A DNA stretch of 64,000 nt from Rhizobium sp. SL86 (lineage in GTDB: Bacteria; Pseudomonadota; Alphaproteobacteria; Rhizobiales; Rhizobiaceae): assembly GCF_026672545.1 (NCBI RefSeq), contig NZ_JAPPRJ010000002.1:571001-635000 (forward strand), read 5' to 3'. The notes below the pieces were generated by a model. It was not told the origin of the DNA, searched no databases, and saw nothing but the letters and a program-made list of their open reading frames with translations. A program made the position numbers and the translations under genes. Shown piece after piece: positions 8,449 through 17,008 of the stretch. Position 1 is the first letter of the stretch. Each line of letters begins with the position of its first letter.

Positions 8449-9726
8449 TCACCCGATCCGGTCCTTGAACTTGTAATAGGCGCCGACCAGCGGCAGGAAC
8501 CAGGGCTGGCCGAGATGTCCGGGGATTGCGGGCCAGGGGAGCGAAGCCCAGGGGTTGCGATTGGCGCGGCCGAGGATCAGGTCCGCGACGATCTCTCCCA
8601 TATGTGTGGCGACCTGGGCACCGTGGCCGGAATAACCCATGGCGAAGAAGACGCCGTCCGCCTCACCTGCCCGGGGAAAACGGTCCTTGGTCATGTCGAC
8701 CATGCCGCCCCAGCAATAATCCACGGCGATATCGTCCAGTTGCGGGAAGATGCCGCGCAGGGCCTCTTTCAGGATACGGCCGCTTTTTTCGTCCGAAGTC
8801 TGGTTCGATGTGGCGGAAAAGCGGGCCCGTCCGCCGAAGATCAGGCGGTTGTCGGGTGCCAGCCGGAAATAATTGCCGACGTTCAGCGAGGTGACGCAGG
8901 TGCGGTTGCCCGGCATCACGGACTGGGTTTCGACGGGTGTCAAAGGACGCGTGGCGAGCAGGAAACTGCCGACCGGCACGATGCGGCGGCGGAAGAAGCC
9001 GAAGGTTTTTGGCGTATAGGCGCCTGTCGCAAGCAGAACCTTGGTGGCACTGACGACGCCCTTCGGCGTGTCGAGTTCGTGGCCGGATGCGGTCTGACGG
9101 CGTGCCGTGACCGGTGTTTTTTCATGGATTTCGGCACCGCGCCGGACCGCGGCTTCCGCCAGTCCGACGACGAAACGGCCCATATGCATCATGGCGCTCT
9201 TTTTCTGCAGCATCGCGCCGTGAAAGATGTCGGAGCCGATTTCGCTCGCGAGTTCCGCCTTCGTAAGCATCGCCGTATCGGGATCAACCGTCCGGTGAAT
9301 GGCCTCCATGTTGCGGGCAAGGCCCTCGTAATGCTGCGGCTTCGAGGCGAGCTTCAGCTTGCCCGCCCGGCGGAAGTCGCAGGCGATCCCCTCTTCGGCG
9401 ATGATCCGCTCGAGGGTCTCGATACCGTCGTCGAAGGTCTTGTACATTGCTTTGGCCGTCTCCACCCCATAGGTGGCGATCGCGCCGGTAAAGCTGTGGG
9501 CCACCCCATTGTTGAGGTGACCGCCATTGCGACCGGAGGCGCCGAAACCGACGGTCTGCGCCTCCAGCACGATCACCCGCCGGCCTTCCATGGCAAGCCG
9601 CCGCGCCGCGCCGAGCCCGGTGAACCCGGCGCCGATCACCGCCACGTCGTAGTGGCCCGAAGGCGCCGCGGTGGCGCCGCCGGTGAAGGCGGGTGCCGTA
9701 TCCTGCCAGTAGGATTGGAATTTCAT
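8449..9726 (-). CDS. FAD-dependent amine/amino-acid oxidoreductase (gamma-glutamylputrescine oxidase type)
   Basis: 425 residues, DAO family. The dinucleotide motif VIGAGFTGLGAARRLA begins near residue 29 and is followed by VLEA about 20 residues later; GASGRNGGHLNNG is the FAD-contacting segment seen in PuuB/OrdL relatives. The C-terminal FAD motif is GYSGHGAQVATHMGE. It probably oxidises a secondary amine or amino acid to an aldehyde or keto acid with release of the amine. Second gene of a minus-strand unit, 41 bp after the HAD hydrolase, convergent with gabD. OrdL-like enzymes are commonly paired with the aldehyde dehydrogenases and aminotransferases seen here. Confidence 0.87.
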   Translation of the reverse strand: MKFQSYWQDTAPAFTGGATAAPSGHYDVAVIGAGFTGLGAARRLAMEGRRVIVLEAQTVGFGASGRNGGHLNNGVAHSFTGAIATYGVETAKAMYKTFDDGIETLERIIAEEGIACDFRRAGKLKLASKPQHYEGLARNMEAIHRTVDPDTAMLTKAELASEIGSDIFHGAMLQKKSAMMHMGRFVVGLAEAAVRRGAEIHEKTPVTARRQTASGHELDTPKGVVSATKVLLATGAYTPKTFGFFRRRIVPVGSFLLATRPLTPVETQSVMPGNRTCVTSLNVGNYFRLAPDNRLIFGGRARFSATSNQTSDEKSGRILKEALRGIFPQLDDIAVDYCWGGMVDMTKDRFPRAGEADGVFFAMGYSGHGAQVATHMGEIVADLILGRANRNPWASLPWPAIPGHLGQPWFLPLVGAYYKFKDRIG

Positions 9727-9767
9727 GGCTTGGTTCCCAGAACTTGGCCGGATCGCGGCAACAGATG

Positions 9768-10433
9768 TCAGAGCCCGAAGACGCCCGGCAGGCCGGAAAT
9801 GTCCTTGATCTCGGTGTATTCGTAGAAGGGGTTGGCCGGCTCATGGCGGCGGTTCACCCAGACCTTCGACTTGATGCCGAGATCATAGGCGGTCATCAGG
9901 TCGTAGCGGAACGAGGACGATACGTGCGTCACGTCCTCCGGACCGCAGCCCAGAACGTCGAACATGTATTCGAACCCGTTCATCTGCGGTTTGTAGGAGC
10001 CCGTCTCCTCGGCCGTGATGACCTTGTAGAACGGTGCGCCGAGCTTTTCGACATTCGACATGATCTGGCTGTTCATGGCGTTGGAGAGAATGACGAGCGG
10101 AATTTCCTTCGCCACCTTCGCAAGACCTTCCGGAACGTCCGGATGCGGCCCCCAGGTCGGCACCTCGTTGTAGATGCGCAGCGCGTCTTCCTCATGGAAG
10201 GTGACGCCATTGCGTTTGCAGGTGCGCTTCAGCGCGTTGTGGACCACATCGGCATAGGGCTTCCAGGCGCCAAGCACCTCATCCATACGATAGGCGGAGA
10301 AATCGCGGATGAAGACCGCCATCTTGGCCTCGTCGAGCATCGCGCCATAGATGCGGCGCGCGGCACCGGCCATGTCGAAATTGATTAGAGTGCCGTAGCA
10401 GTCGAAGGTCACGTATTTCGGACGGAAGGTCAT
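9768..10433 (-). CDS. HAD-superfamily hydrolase (type II haloacid dehalogenase-like)
   Basis: 221 residues. Nucleophile D11 is in VTFDCYGTLINF, motif II is VILSNAM, the motif III lysine is in GSYKPQMNGFEY, and the acidic motif follows in HVSSSFRYDLMTAYDLG. The order and spacing match L-2-haloacid dehalogenase relatives, although the second acidic residue that defines phosphatases is also plausible. Many HAD proteins annotated this way in rhizobia have no known halogenated substrate. It is the first gene of the unit that ends with the FAD oxidoreductase, with GGGGATAAAG before its ATG. Confidence 0.85.
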   Translation of the reverse strand: MTFRPKYVTFDCYGTLINFDMAGAARRIYGAMLDEAKMAVFIRDFSAYRMDEVLGAWKPYADVVHNALKRTCKRNGVTFHEEDALRIYNEVPTWGPHPDVPEGLAKVAKEIPLVILSNAMNSQIMSNVEKLGAPFYKVITAEETGSYKPQMNGFEYMFDVLGCGPEDVTHVSSSFRYDLMTAYDLGIKSKVWVNRRHEPANPFYEYTEIKDISGLPGVFGL

Positions 10434-10775
10434 CTTTATCCCCGAGCTGGATGCGCCTGATGGCGGACAGTGAAAGGTTGGGCCGGTAAAGCCGCTCTCA
10501 TTGATCCTAGCCCCTCGCAGAAAAAGCCCCGGCCGCTTTCATGGTGCTGAAAAGCACATTCGTCCGTATCAGGCCGCTCGCACGGCACCTTATTGCGCGG
10601 CCCCGCCGTGCCGGCTGTCGAGCGGCATGGCCTGATCCCGACTTAACGGCAGATCCTGCTTCGGACACCCGGGCGAACAGCCGAAGATATCGTCGGCGAC
10701 GAACGCAAGGGGCGTAAGTTCGTTCGGGGACGGCCTAGTCTTTCGCAGACGACGACGAACGAAGTACAGGTTGAC
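10434..10775. other. 342-bp divergent intergenic region between HAD hydrolase and GNAT gene
   Basis: This gap must hold the promoters of both divergent units. I see no ORF with a ribosome site and no copy of the GCATAAAATTCTGC-type element found upstream of other genes in this region. GTGCTGAAAAGCAC is a short perfect inverted repeat at about 10543-10556, and CGAACG/CGTTCG repeats occur near 10700-10720. None is strong enough to call an operator. Confidence 0.4.
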
Positions 10776-11633
10776 ATGCTGAGCGATGATACCCTGACCA
10801 TTCAGCCGATGGTGGCGGAGCACCTCCCGGGCGCCCTGCGCCTGTCTCAGGCGGAAAAGTGGCCCCACAGGATCGAGGACTGGACCCTGATCCTGAACCT
10901 GTCGAAAGGTGTCGTGGCCATAGACAACGATGAGGTCGTGGCCACGGCCATGACCACCCCTTTTGGATCGGTTGCGACGCTCAACATGATCATCGTTGCC
11001 GAGCGCATGCGCGGTCGCGGCCTTGGCCGCAAGATGATGGAGCGTGTCATGCGCCTGATCGAGCCGAAGGAATGGCGTCTGGTCGCAACGCAGGATGGCC
11101 TGCCGCTCTACGAGAAGCTCGGTTTTCGCCAAACCGGCAAGATCCTGCAACATCAGGGTGTGGTGCAGGCTCCCGCCGATGCCGAACAGTTGGCCAGGCC
11201 CGGCGCCGATGGCCTCGGCATGGCGACCAGCGAGGATCTTGCGATCCTCGCCGCACTCGATGAACGGGCGACCGGCATGGACCGCACCAGCCTTGTCTGC
11301 GAACTGCTGCAGGTTGGCGCCATCTTCGCAATCCGCGCGGCGGGCTGCATCGTCGCCTTTGCCGCCGTACGTCCGTTCGGGCGTGGCGAGGTGGTGGGTC
11401 CGGTCGTGGCCGCCGATGCCGGTCAGGCGCACCGGTTGCTCGGCCATATCCTGGCTGAACGCGCGGGAAAGTTCGTGCGCGTCGATACGGAGGCATCGAC
11501 GGGTCTTGCCCCGTGGCTGAGCGAGCATGGCCTTGCCCATGCCGGTGGCGGCATTGCCATGCGGCTTGGTCCGCCCGTGCCGGACAACGGCCCCCCTTAC
11601 ACATTTGCTCTCGCCGCTCAGGCGCTCGGCTGA
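10776..11633 (+). CDS. Double-domain GNAT acetyltransferase
   Basis: 285 residues. ATG 10776 has ACAGG five bases upstream. The N-terminal GNAT half contains the acetyl-CoA loop RMRGRGLGRKMME near residues 77-90, then LYEKLGFRQTG. The C-terminal half (from about residue 150) is a second, weaker GNAT fold with FGRGEVVGPVVA. It would transfer an acetyl group to an amine, but the substrate is unknown. A clear paralogue lies on the other strand at 20764-21627; both end in QALG. It precedes the aminotransferase by 49 bp, so the two are probably co-transcribed. Confidence 0.85.
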   Translation: MLSDDTLTIQPMVAEHLPGALRLSQAEKWPHRIEDWTLILNLSKGVVAIDNDEVVATAMTTPFGSVATLNMIIVAERMRGRGLGRKMMERVMRLIEPKEWRLVATQDGLPLYEKLGFRQTGKILQHQGVVQAPADAEQLARPGADGLGMATSEDLAILAALDERATGMDRTSLVCELLQVGAIFAIRAAGCIVAFAAVRPFGRGEVVGPVVAADAGQAHRLLGHILAERAGKFVRVDTEASTGLAPWLSEHGLAHAGGGIAMRLGPPVPDNGPPYTFALAAQALG

Positions 11634-11682
11634 ACCGACAATTTGGCGGCTGGTGTACCAGACCGCGCGGAAAGGATTTTCC

Positions 11683-13059
11683 ATGTTTGCGAACTCTCTG
11701 GTCGAACTCGATCGCGCTCATCTCATCCACCCCGTTGCCAGCTGGCGTGGCCATGAGGCGGCCGGCGTGCGGGTGCTCACCTCGGCCAAAGGCGCCACGG
11801 TTACGGATGCCGCCGGGCGTCAATTGCTCGATGGTTTTGCCGGTCTGTGGTGCGTCAATGCCGGCTACGGACAGGACAGTGTGATCGAGGCGGCGACAAA
11901 GCAACTGCGCGAACTGCCCTATGCCACAGGCTATTTCGGTCTTGGATCGGAACCGGCCATTCGGCTTGCCTCGCGCCTTGCAGACCATGCGCCGGGGGAT
12001 CTGAGCCACGTCTATTTCACGCTCGGCGGATCGGATGCCGTGGATACCACGGTTCGTTTCGTCCGTTATTACTGGCATGCCAAGGGTCAGCCGCAGAAGG
12101 ACCAGTTCATTTCGGTGGAGCAGGGTTATCACGGCTCCACGACGGTCGGCTCCGGCCTGACGGCACTGCCCGCCTTTCATGCGGGTTTTGGCGTTCCTTA
12201 TGTCTGGCAGCACAAGATCCCGTCGCATTACAGCTACCGCAACCCCGCCGGAAGTGATCCGCAGGCCATCATTGCCGCCTCGCTTGCGGCCTTGAAGGCG
12301 AAGGTGGAGGAAGCCGGTGGCGCAGATCGTGTCGCCGCCTTCTATCTGGAGCCGATCCAGGGATCTGGCGGTGTCATCGTGCCACCGCAAGGCTGGGTGA
12401 AGGCGATGCGTGATGCCTGCAAGGCCATGGACATCCGCTTTATCGCCGATGAGGTGATCACAGGTTTCGGCCGCACCGGCCCGATCTTTGCCTGCATTGA
12501 TGAGGACATCGTGCCGGACATGATGACCACCGCCAAGGGGCTCACCTCCGGTTATGTTCCGATGGGCGCAGTCTTCCTGTCGGACCACATGTACCAGGTG
12601 ATGGCAGATGCCGCGGGTGCGGCCGCCATCGGTCATGGCTTCACCTATTCCGCCCATCCGGTCAGTGCAGCAGTTGGCCTGGCGGTGCTGGATCTCTACG
12701 AGAACGAACTCTTCGACAACGGGCGCAAGATGGGCGCGCTGTTGCAGCAGGGCTTGGCCGCGCTCGCCGATCATCCGCTGGTGGGTGAGGTGCGCGGCCG
12801 CGGCATGCTGGCTGCGGTGGAACTCGTGACCGACAAGGCCAAGAAGACGCCGCTTCCGGCTGCCGCCAAGGCCTCGACGCGCATCTTCGATCGCGCCTGG
12901 GAAAACGGCCTGGTCATCCGCGCCTTTGCCCAGGGCGTGCTCGGTTATGCGCCGCCGCTCTGCTGCACGCAGGACGAAATTGCCCAGATCATCGAACGCA
13001 CCCGCCTGACGCTGGACCAGACGCTGGCGGACCCGGATGTCCGCGCAGCGATGGCCTGA
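11683..13059 (+). CDS. Class-III omega-aminotransferase (putrescine/pyruvate type)
   Basis: 458 residues from ATG 11683, with AAAGGA upstream; in-frame starts further upstream lie inside the GNAT gene. PLP lysine K285 is in TTAKGLTSGYVPMG, the aspartate is in IADEVITGFGRTG, and the small-domain motif SHVYFTLGGSDAVDTT is typical of the beta-alanine/putrescine-pyruvate aminotransferases (Spuc/AptA group). It would convert a terminal amine to an aldehyde using pyruvate or 2-oxoglutarate. The product would suit the aldehyde dehydrogenases encoded nearby. Strongly similar in class, but not in detail, to the aminotransferase at 921-2255. Confidence 0.9.
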   Translation: MFANSLVELDRAHLIHPVASWRGHEAAGVRVLTSAKGATVTDAAGRQLLDGFAGLWCVNAGYGQDSVIEAATKQLRELPYATGYFGLGSEPAIRLASRLADHAPGDLSHVYFTLGGSDAVDTTVRFVRYYWHAKGQPQKDQFISVEQGYHGSTTVGSGLTALPAFHAGFGVPYVWQHKIPSHYSYRNPAGSDPQAIIAASLAALKAKVEEAGGADRVAAFYLEPIQGSGGVIVPPQGWVKAMRDACKAMDIRFIADEVITGFGRTGPIFACIDEDIVPDMMTTAKGLTSGYVPMGAVFLSDHMYQVMADAAGAAAIGHGFTYSAHPVSAAVGLAVLDLYENELFDNGRKMGALLQQGLAALADHPLVGEVRGRGMLAAVELVTDKAKKTPLPAAAKASTRIFDRAWENGLVIRAFAQGVLGYAPPLCCTQDEIAQIIERTRLTLDQTLADPDVRAAMA

Positions 13060-13088
13060 TGGCTGCGCCCTCGCGTGGCCAGATGCGC

Positions 13089-13104
13089 CAGAATTTTATG
13101 CTGC
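13089..13104 (-). promoter_or_regulatory. Candidate Lrp-type operator A
   Basis: CAGAATTTTATGCTGC; its reverse complement shares 13 consecutive bases (GCATAAAATTCTG) with the site between the divergent Lrp and FAD-oxidoreductase genes. About 430 bp before the importer start. Function inferred from the repeat and position only. Confidence 0.45.
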
Positions 13105-13255
13105 CGCGGAACTGACTGACGATGGTGCTCTGAGCCTATCAACAGCAACGTTTTCTGCCGTCCGGCCGGGCAAAACGACGGGTTGCGCCTGGACCGCCTT
13201 AAAATGGCAGATCAGGGGCAATGAAAGCGATGACGTGTAAAGGATGCCGAAAACG

Positions 13256-13286
13256 GCATTTTATGCTGTAGGCACCCGAAATTCGG
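13256..13286. promoter_or_regulatory. Candidate Lrp-type operator B
   Basis: GCATTTTATGC is a perfect inverted repeat and shares ATTTTATGCTG with site A; nine bases later comes the palindrome CCGAAATTCGG. The same ATTTCGG/CCGAAAT element accompanies the other two intergenic sites (19.3 and 21.7 kb). Lies about 250 bp before the binding-protein gene. Confidence 0.45.
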
Positions 13287-13533
13287 AGCATTTGCGGGGG
13301 CAAAGACACGCACACTGCGAGCAATGAAAGGGGTGCAACAACAGGATCCGGGGTGCTGGAAACGGGTCGAAAATCCTCCGGCACAGGCAGTTTGCCGACA
13401 GATCCTGGAAATGTGCATCGCCTTTGACGGATGCGGCCGACCTGAGACATGGCGGCCTGCCTCGTCCGGCACGAACTGCCGGGCGAAGCGGCAGGTTCGA
13501 ACGACAGTCAATCAGATAACAAGGGGAACCGAC

Positions 13534-15147
13534 ATGAGCAGACAAGACATTACAAACTGGACCGCAACCGATAGCGCGATGGTGGAAGATGCCATCCGCC
13601 GTGGCGCAACGCGCCGCGACATGCTTCGCATGTTCCTGGCCGGCGGCGTCGGCATTGCTGCCGGCGGTCTTCTTTTCGACAATGCAAGCTCCGCACTCGC
13701 GGCGACGCCGAAGAAGGGCGGTCACTTCAAGGCGGCCGGCTGGTCCTCCTCCACCTCCGACACGCTCGACCCGGCAAAGGCATCGCTGTCGACCGATTAC
13801 GTGCGCTGCTGCTCGCTCTATAACCGCCTCACCTTCCTCAGCGACGGCGGCAAGCTTAACATGGAACTTGCCGACAGCATCGACAGCTCGGATGCTAAGG
13901 TCTGGACGGTGAAGCTGAAGTCCGGCGTCACCTTCCATGACGGCAAGTCGCTGACCTCCTCCGACGTGGTCTTCTCGTTGAAGCGCCATCTCGACAAGGA
14001 AACCGGCTCCAAGGTCAATGCCATCGCCAAGCAGATGGAAGAGATCAAGGCCGTCGACCCGCTGACGGTGCAGATCACCCTGGCAGCCCCGAACGCCGAC
14101 CTTCCGACCATCCTTGCCATGCACCACTTCATGATCGTGCAGGACGGAACGACCGATTTCAGCAAGGGCATCGGCACCGGCGCCTTCAAGCTGGAAAGCT
14201 TCGAGCCGGGCGTGCGTTCGCTGATGAAGCGCAACGAGAATTACTTCAAGCCGGGCGGCGCGCATGTCGACAGCTTCGAGTATTTCGCGATTTCCGACGA
14301 GATGGCGCGCGTCAACGCCGTTATCTCCGGCGATATCCACCTCGGTGCCTCGGTCAAACCGCAGTCCATGCGCCTGCTCGAAACCGCAACCGGTGTGGAT
14401 CTGGTGAAGTCGACCTCCGGCAACTACACCAACCTCAACTTCCGCATGGACATGGAGCCGGGCAGCAAGTTCGATCTGATCGAAGGCGTGAAGTACCTGT
14501 TCGACCGTGCGCTGATCCAGAAGTCCGTCATGCGCGGCCTGGCGGAAATCGCCAACGATCAGCCCATTCCGCCGATGAACGCCTATCACAACAACGAACT
14601 GAAGCCGCGCGCCTTCGATCCGGACAAGGCGAAGTACCACTTCGAAAAGGCGGGTCTGCTGGGCCAGAAGATCCCGGTTGTCGCTTCGGATGCCGCAACC
14701 GCCTCCGTCGAAATGGCGACCGTGCTGCAGCAGGCCGGCAGCAAGATCGGCATGGCCTTCGATATCCAGCGCGTTCCGTCGGACGGTTACTGGTCGAACT
14801 ACTGGCTGAAGTCCCCGGTCCACTTCGGCAACATCAACCCGCGCCCGACGCCGGACATCCTGTTCTCGCTCCTCTACACGTCGAATGCGCCGTGGAACGA
14901 AAGCCAGTACAAGTCGGCGAAGTTCGACGCGATGCTGCTGGAAGCCCGCGGTCAGCTCGACGAGGCAAAGCGCAAGACGATTTATGGCGAGATGCAGGGC
15001 ATGATCGCCAACGAAGCCGGCACCGTCATTCCGGTCTACCTGTCGAACGTCGACGCCAAGCAGTCGAAGCTGAAGGGGCTGGAGCCCAATCCTCTCGGGG
15101 GACAGATGGGTTATGCCATGGCAGAATACGTCTGGATCGACGCCTGA
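13534..15147 (+). CDS. ABC transporter substrate-binding protein, dipeptide/opine family (SBP_bac_5), Tat-type signal
   Basis: 537 residues from ATG 13534 with AAGGGGAACC upstream. The N-terminus is long and polar, then has a twin-arginine motif (TRRDMLRMF, arginines 27-28) and a hydrophobic stretch to about residue 50 ending near SALAA, so folded export by Tat is likely. The mature part has the SBP_bac_5 pattern, including the conserved block around WTVKLKSGVTFHDGKSLTSSDV. It captures a small peptide, opine or amino compound in the periplasm. Followed by two permeases and a fused double ATPase, a complete importer. Candidate Lrp sites precede it. Confidence 0.92.
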   Translation: MSRQDITNWTATDSAMVEDAIRRGATRRDMLRMFLAGGVGIAAGGLLFDNASSALAATPKKGGHFKAAGWSSSTSDTLDPAKASLSTDYVRCCSLYNRLTFLSDGGKLNMELADSIDSSDAKVWTVKLKSGVTFHDGKSLTSSDVVFSLKRHLDKETGSKVNAIAKQMEEIKAVDPLTVQITLAAPNADLPTILAMHHFMIVQDGTTDFSKGIGTGAFKLESFEPGVRSLMKRNENYFKPGGAHVDSFEYFAISDEMARVNAVISGDIHLGASVKPQSMRLLETATGVDLVKSTSGNYTNLNFRMDMEPGSKFDLIEGVKYLFDRALIQKSVMRGLAEIANDQPIPPMNAYHNNELKPRAFDPDKAKYHFEKAGLLGQKIPVVASDAATASVEMATVLQQAGSKIGMAFDIQRVPSDGYWSNYWLKSPVHFGNINPRPTPDILFSLLYTSNAPWNESQYKSAKFDAMLLEARGQLDEAKRKTIYGEMQGMIANEAGTVIPVYLSNVDAKQSKLKGLEPNPLGGQMGYAMAEYVWIDA

Positions 15148-15218
15148 CGAACTGCCAGCATCGAACCGGAGGCGAAAGCCTCCGGTTGTCTCTCCCACTG
15201 TCTGCAGGGGCCTGCTGA

Positions 15219-16172
15219 ATGCCGGGTCAAATTACACTGCTGGTTCTTGGCCGGCTCGGCGTGACTTTGCTCACGCTGCTCATCGTTTCCTTCGTGGTCT
15301 TCGGTGCAACCTTGTTGCTGCCGGGCGACGTGGTGGAAATCCTTCTTGGCCAGGCTGCCACGCCGGAAGCCGTTGCGGGCCTTCGCGAGGCCATGAACCT
15401 CGATTCACCCGCGATTGTCCGCTACGTGCAGTGGCTCTTCGGCCTGATCCAGGGCGATTTCGGCATGTCCTATGCCAACAACATGCCGGTGGCCGACATG
15501 ATCGGCGGGCGCCTTGCCAATACACTGCGGCTTGCCGCCGTGACGACGGCGATTGCCGTGCCCCTGGCTCTGTTTCTCGGCATCACGACCGCCATGTTCC
15601 GCGGCTCGCTCTACGACCGCATCGTCACGACGTTGATCGTCTCGATCATCTCGGTGCCCGAATTCCTGATTGCGACCCTGGCGGTCCTCGTCTTTGCCGT
15701 CTGGCTTCGTTGGCTGCCGGCGCTGTCGCTGGCCAATGACGTCAACAGCTTTGGGCAATTGCTCAAGGTGTTTGCCATGCCGGTGATCACGCTCTCCTGT
15801 GTCATCTCCGCCCAGATGATCCGTATGACGCGTGCGGCCGTCATCGAAGCGCTCAAGATGCCTTATGTCGAGATGGCCCTGCTGAAGGGCGCGAGCCGCA
15901 CCCGCATCGTTTTGCATCACGCACTTCCCAATGCCATCGGGCCGATTGCCAATGCCGTTGCGCTGTCCTTGTCCTACCTTCTCGGTGGGGTGATCATCGT
16001 GGAAACGATCTTCAACTATCCGGGCATCGCCAAGCTGATGGTCGACGCCGTGTCGACGCGCGATCTGCCGCTCATTCAGAGCTGCGCCATGATCTTCTGC
16101 TTCGGTTTCCTGCTGCTGATCACCATTGCCGACGTGATTGCCATTCTCTCCAACCCAAGGCTGCGCCGATGA
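15219..16172 (+). CDS. ABC importer permease, DppB/OppB type
   Basis: 317 residues, about six membrane segments. The N-terminal helix (LGRLGVTLLTLLIVSFVVFG) and the following long periplasmic loop are standard for DppB-like subunits. The cytoplasmic coupling loop is EMALLKGASRTRIVLHHALPNAIGP, the EAA motif that contacts the ATPase. AGGGG precedes ATG 15219. Its stop overlaps the next permease start by four bases, which implies translational coupling. Confidence 0.93.
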   Translation: MPGQITLLVLGRLGVTLLTLLIVSFVVFGATLLLPGDVVEILLGQAATPEAVAGLREAMNLDSPAIVRYVQWLFGLIQGDFGMSYANNMPVADMIGGRLANTLRLAAVTTAIAVPLALFLGITTAMFRGSLYDRIVTTLIVSIISVPEFLIATLAVLVFAVWLRWLPALSLANDVNSFGQLLKVFAMPVITLSCVISAQMIRMTRAAVIEALKMPYVEMALLKGASRTRIVLHHALPNAIGPIANAVALSLSYLLGGVIIVETIFNYPGIAKLMVDAVSTRDLPLIQSCAMIFCFGFLLLITIADVIAILSNPRLRR

Positions 16173-17008
16173 ACCAGACGCCTCTTCTTTCGCCTCGCTT
16201 TGGCCTGCGGATGAATGCCGTCGGCATCCTCTCGGGCCTCATCGTTCTGTTCTGGATCCTGGTTGCCTTCGTGGGGCCTTCCTTTGCGCCGCACGCCCCG
16301 GGCGATATCGTTGATTTCGATTTCTTCGGGCCGATCTCTTCCGAGCTCTGGCTCGGCTCCGACTATCTCGGACGCGACATCTTCTCCCGCATCCTGCTCG
16401 GCACCCGCTATACGGTCGGCATCTCCTTTGCCGCGGTCTGCATCGCCTGTTTTTCGGGCGTCGTCCTCGGCATGACGGCTGCGGTCATCGGCGGCTGGTT
16501 CGACATGGTGCTGAGCCGCGTCCTTGACGCACTGAACTCGATCCCTTCCAAGCTGTTCGGCCTCGTGATGGTCGCGGCGATCGGGTCCTCGATCCCGGTG
16601 TTGATCGTGCTCCTGGCGGTCATCTACACGCCCGGCTCCTATCGCTTTGCGCGGGCACTTGCCGTCAACTGCAACACGCTCGACTTCATCTCCGTGGCGC
16701 GTGCCCGTGGGGAGAAGACGATCTATCTGATCTCTCAGGAGATCCTGCCGAACATCACCGGCCCGGTTCTGGCGGATTTCGGCCTGCGCTTTGTGTTTAT
16801 CGTTCTGCTCCTGTCCGGCCTGTCGTTCCTGGGGCTTGGGGTGCAGCCGCCGAATGCCGATTGGGGTTCGCTGGTGAAGGAAAACATTGGTGGTCTTGCC
16901 TTTGCCGCTCCCGCCGTCATTGCGCCCTGCGTCGCCATCGCCAGCCTCACCATCAGCGTCAATTTGCTGATCGACAACCTGCCAGTCAAAATCCGGGACC
17001 GTGCCTGA
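16169..17008 (+). CDS. ABC importer permease, DppC/OppC type
   Basis: 279 residues with about six membrane helices. It begins with the OppC-type N-terminal helix, then has the typical GSDYLGRDIFSRILLGTRY segment of DppC subunits. The EAA-type coupling loop is around RARGEKTIYLISQEILPNI. Starts inside the stop of the DppB-like gene and its own stop (TGA 17006-17008) overlaps the ATPase start at 17008. Pairs with the DppB-like protein to form the transmembrane channel. Confidence 0.93.
   Translation: MNQTPLLSPRFGLRMNAVGILSGLIVLFWILVAFVGPSFAPHAPGDIVDFDFFGPISSELWLGSDYLGRDIFSRILLGTRYTVGISFAAVCIACFSGVVLGMTAAVIGGWFDMVLSRVLDALNSIPSKLFGLVMVAAIGSSIPVLIVLLAVIYTPGSYRFARALAVNCNTLDFISVARARGEKTIYLISQEILPNITGPVLADFGLRFVFIVLLLSGLSFLGLGVQPPNADWGSLVKENIGGLAFAAPAVIAPCVAIASLTISVNLLIDNLPVKIRDRA

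Larger units (their letters stand above)
13060..13533. other. 474-bp regulatory intergenic region upstream of the ABC importer
   Basis: No credible ORF. A small hairpin, ATGCCG-AAAA-CGGCAT followed by TTT (13244-13262), could terminate the aminotransferase transcript. Two copies of ATTTTATGCTG (13093-13103 and 13258-13268) occur here, listed separately as candidate Lrp-type sites, and a CCGAAATTCGG palindrome lies at 13276-13286. AAGGGGAACC just before 13534 is the ribosome site of the binding protein. Confidence 0.5.

Noticed and set aside
10543-10556. GTGCTGAAAAGCAC inverted repeat as an operator
   Set aside because: Only five paired bases, not repeated at other promoters in the window.
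11047-12774. 575-residue minus-strand ORF opposite GNAT and aminotransferase genes
   Set aside because: Low-complexity Arg/His-rich translation spanning two well-supported genes; no ribosome site.
13261-15198. 645-residue minus-strand ORF opposite the importer binding protein
   Set aside because: A shadow of the high-GC coding strand; its translation is rich in Arg, Gly and His with no domain, while the plus frame is a clear SBP_bac_5 protein.
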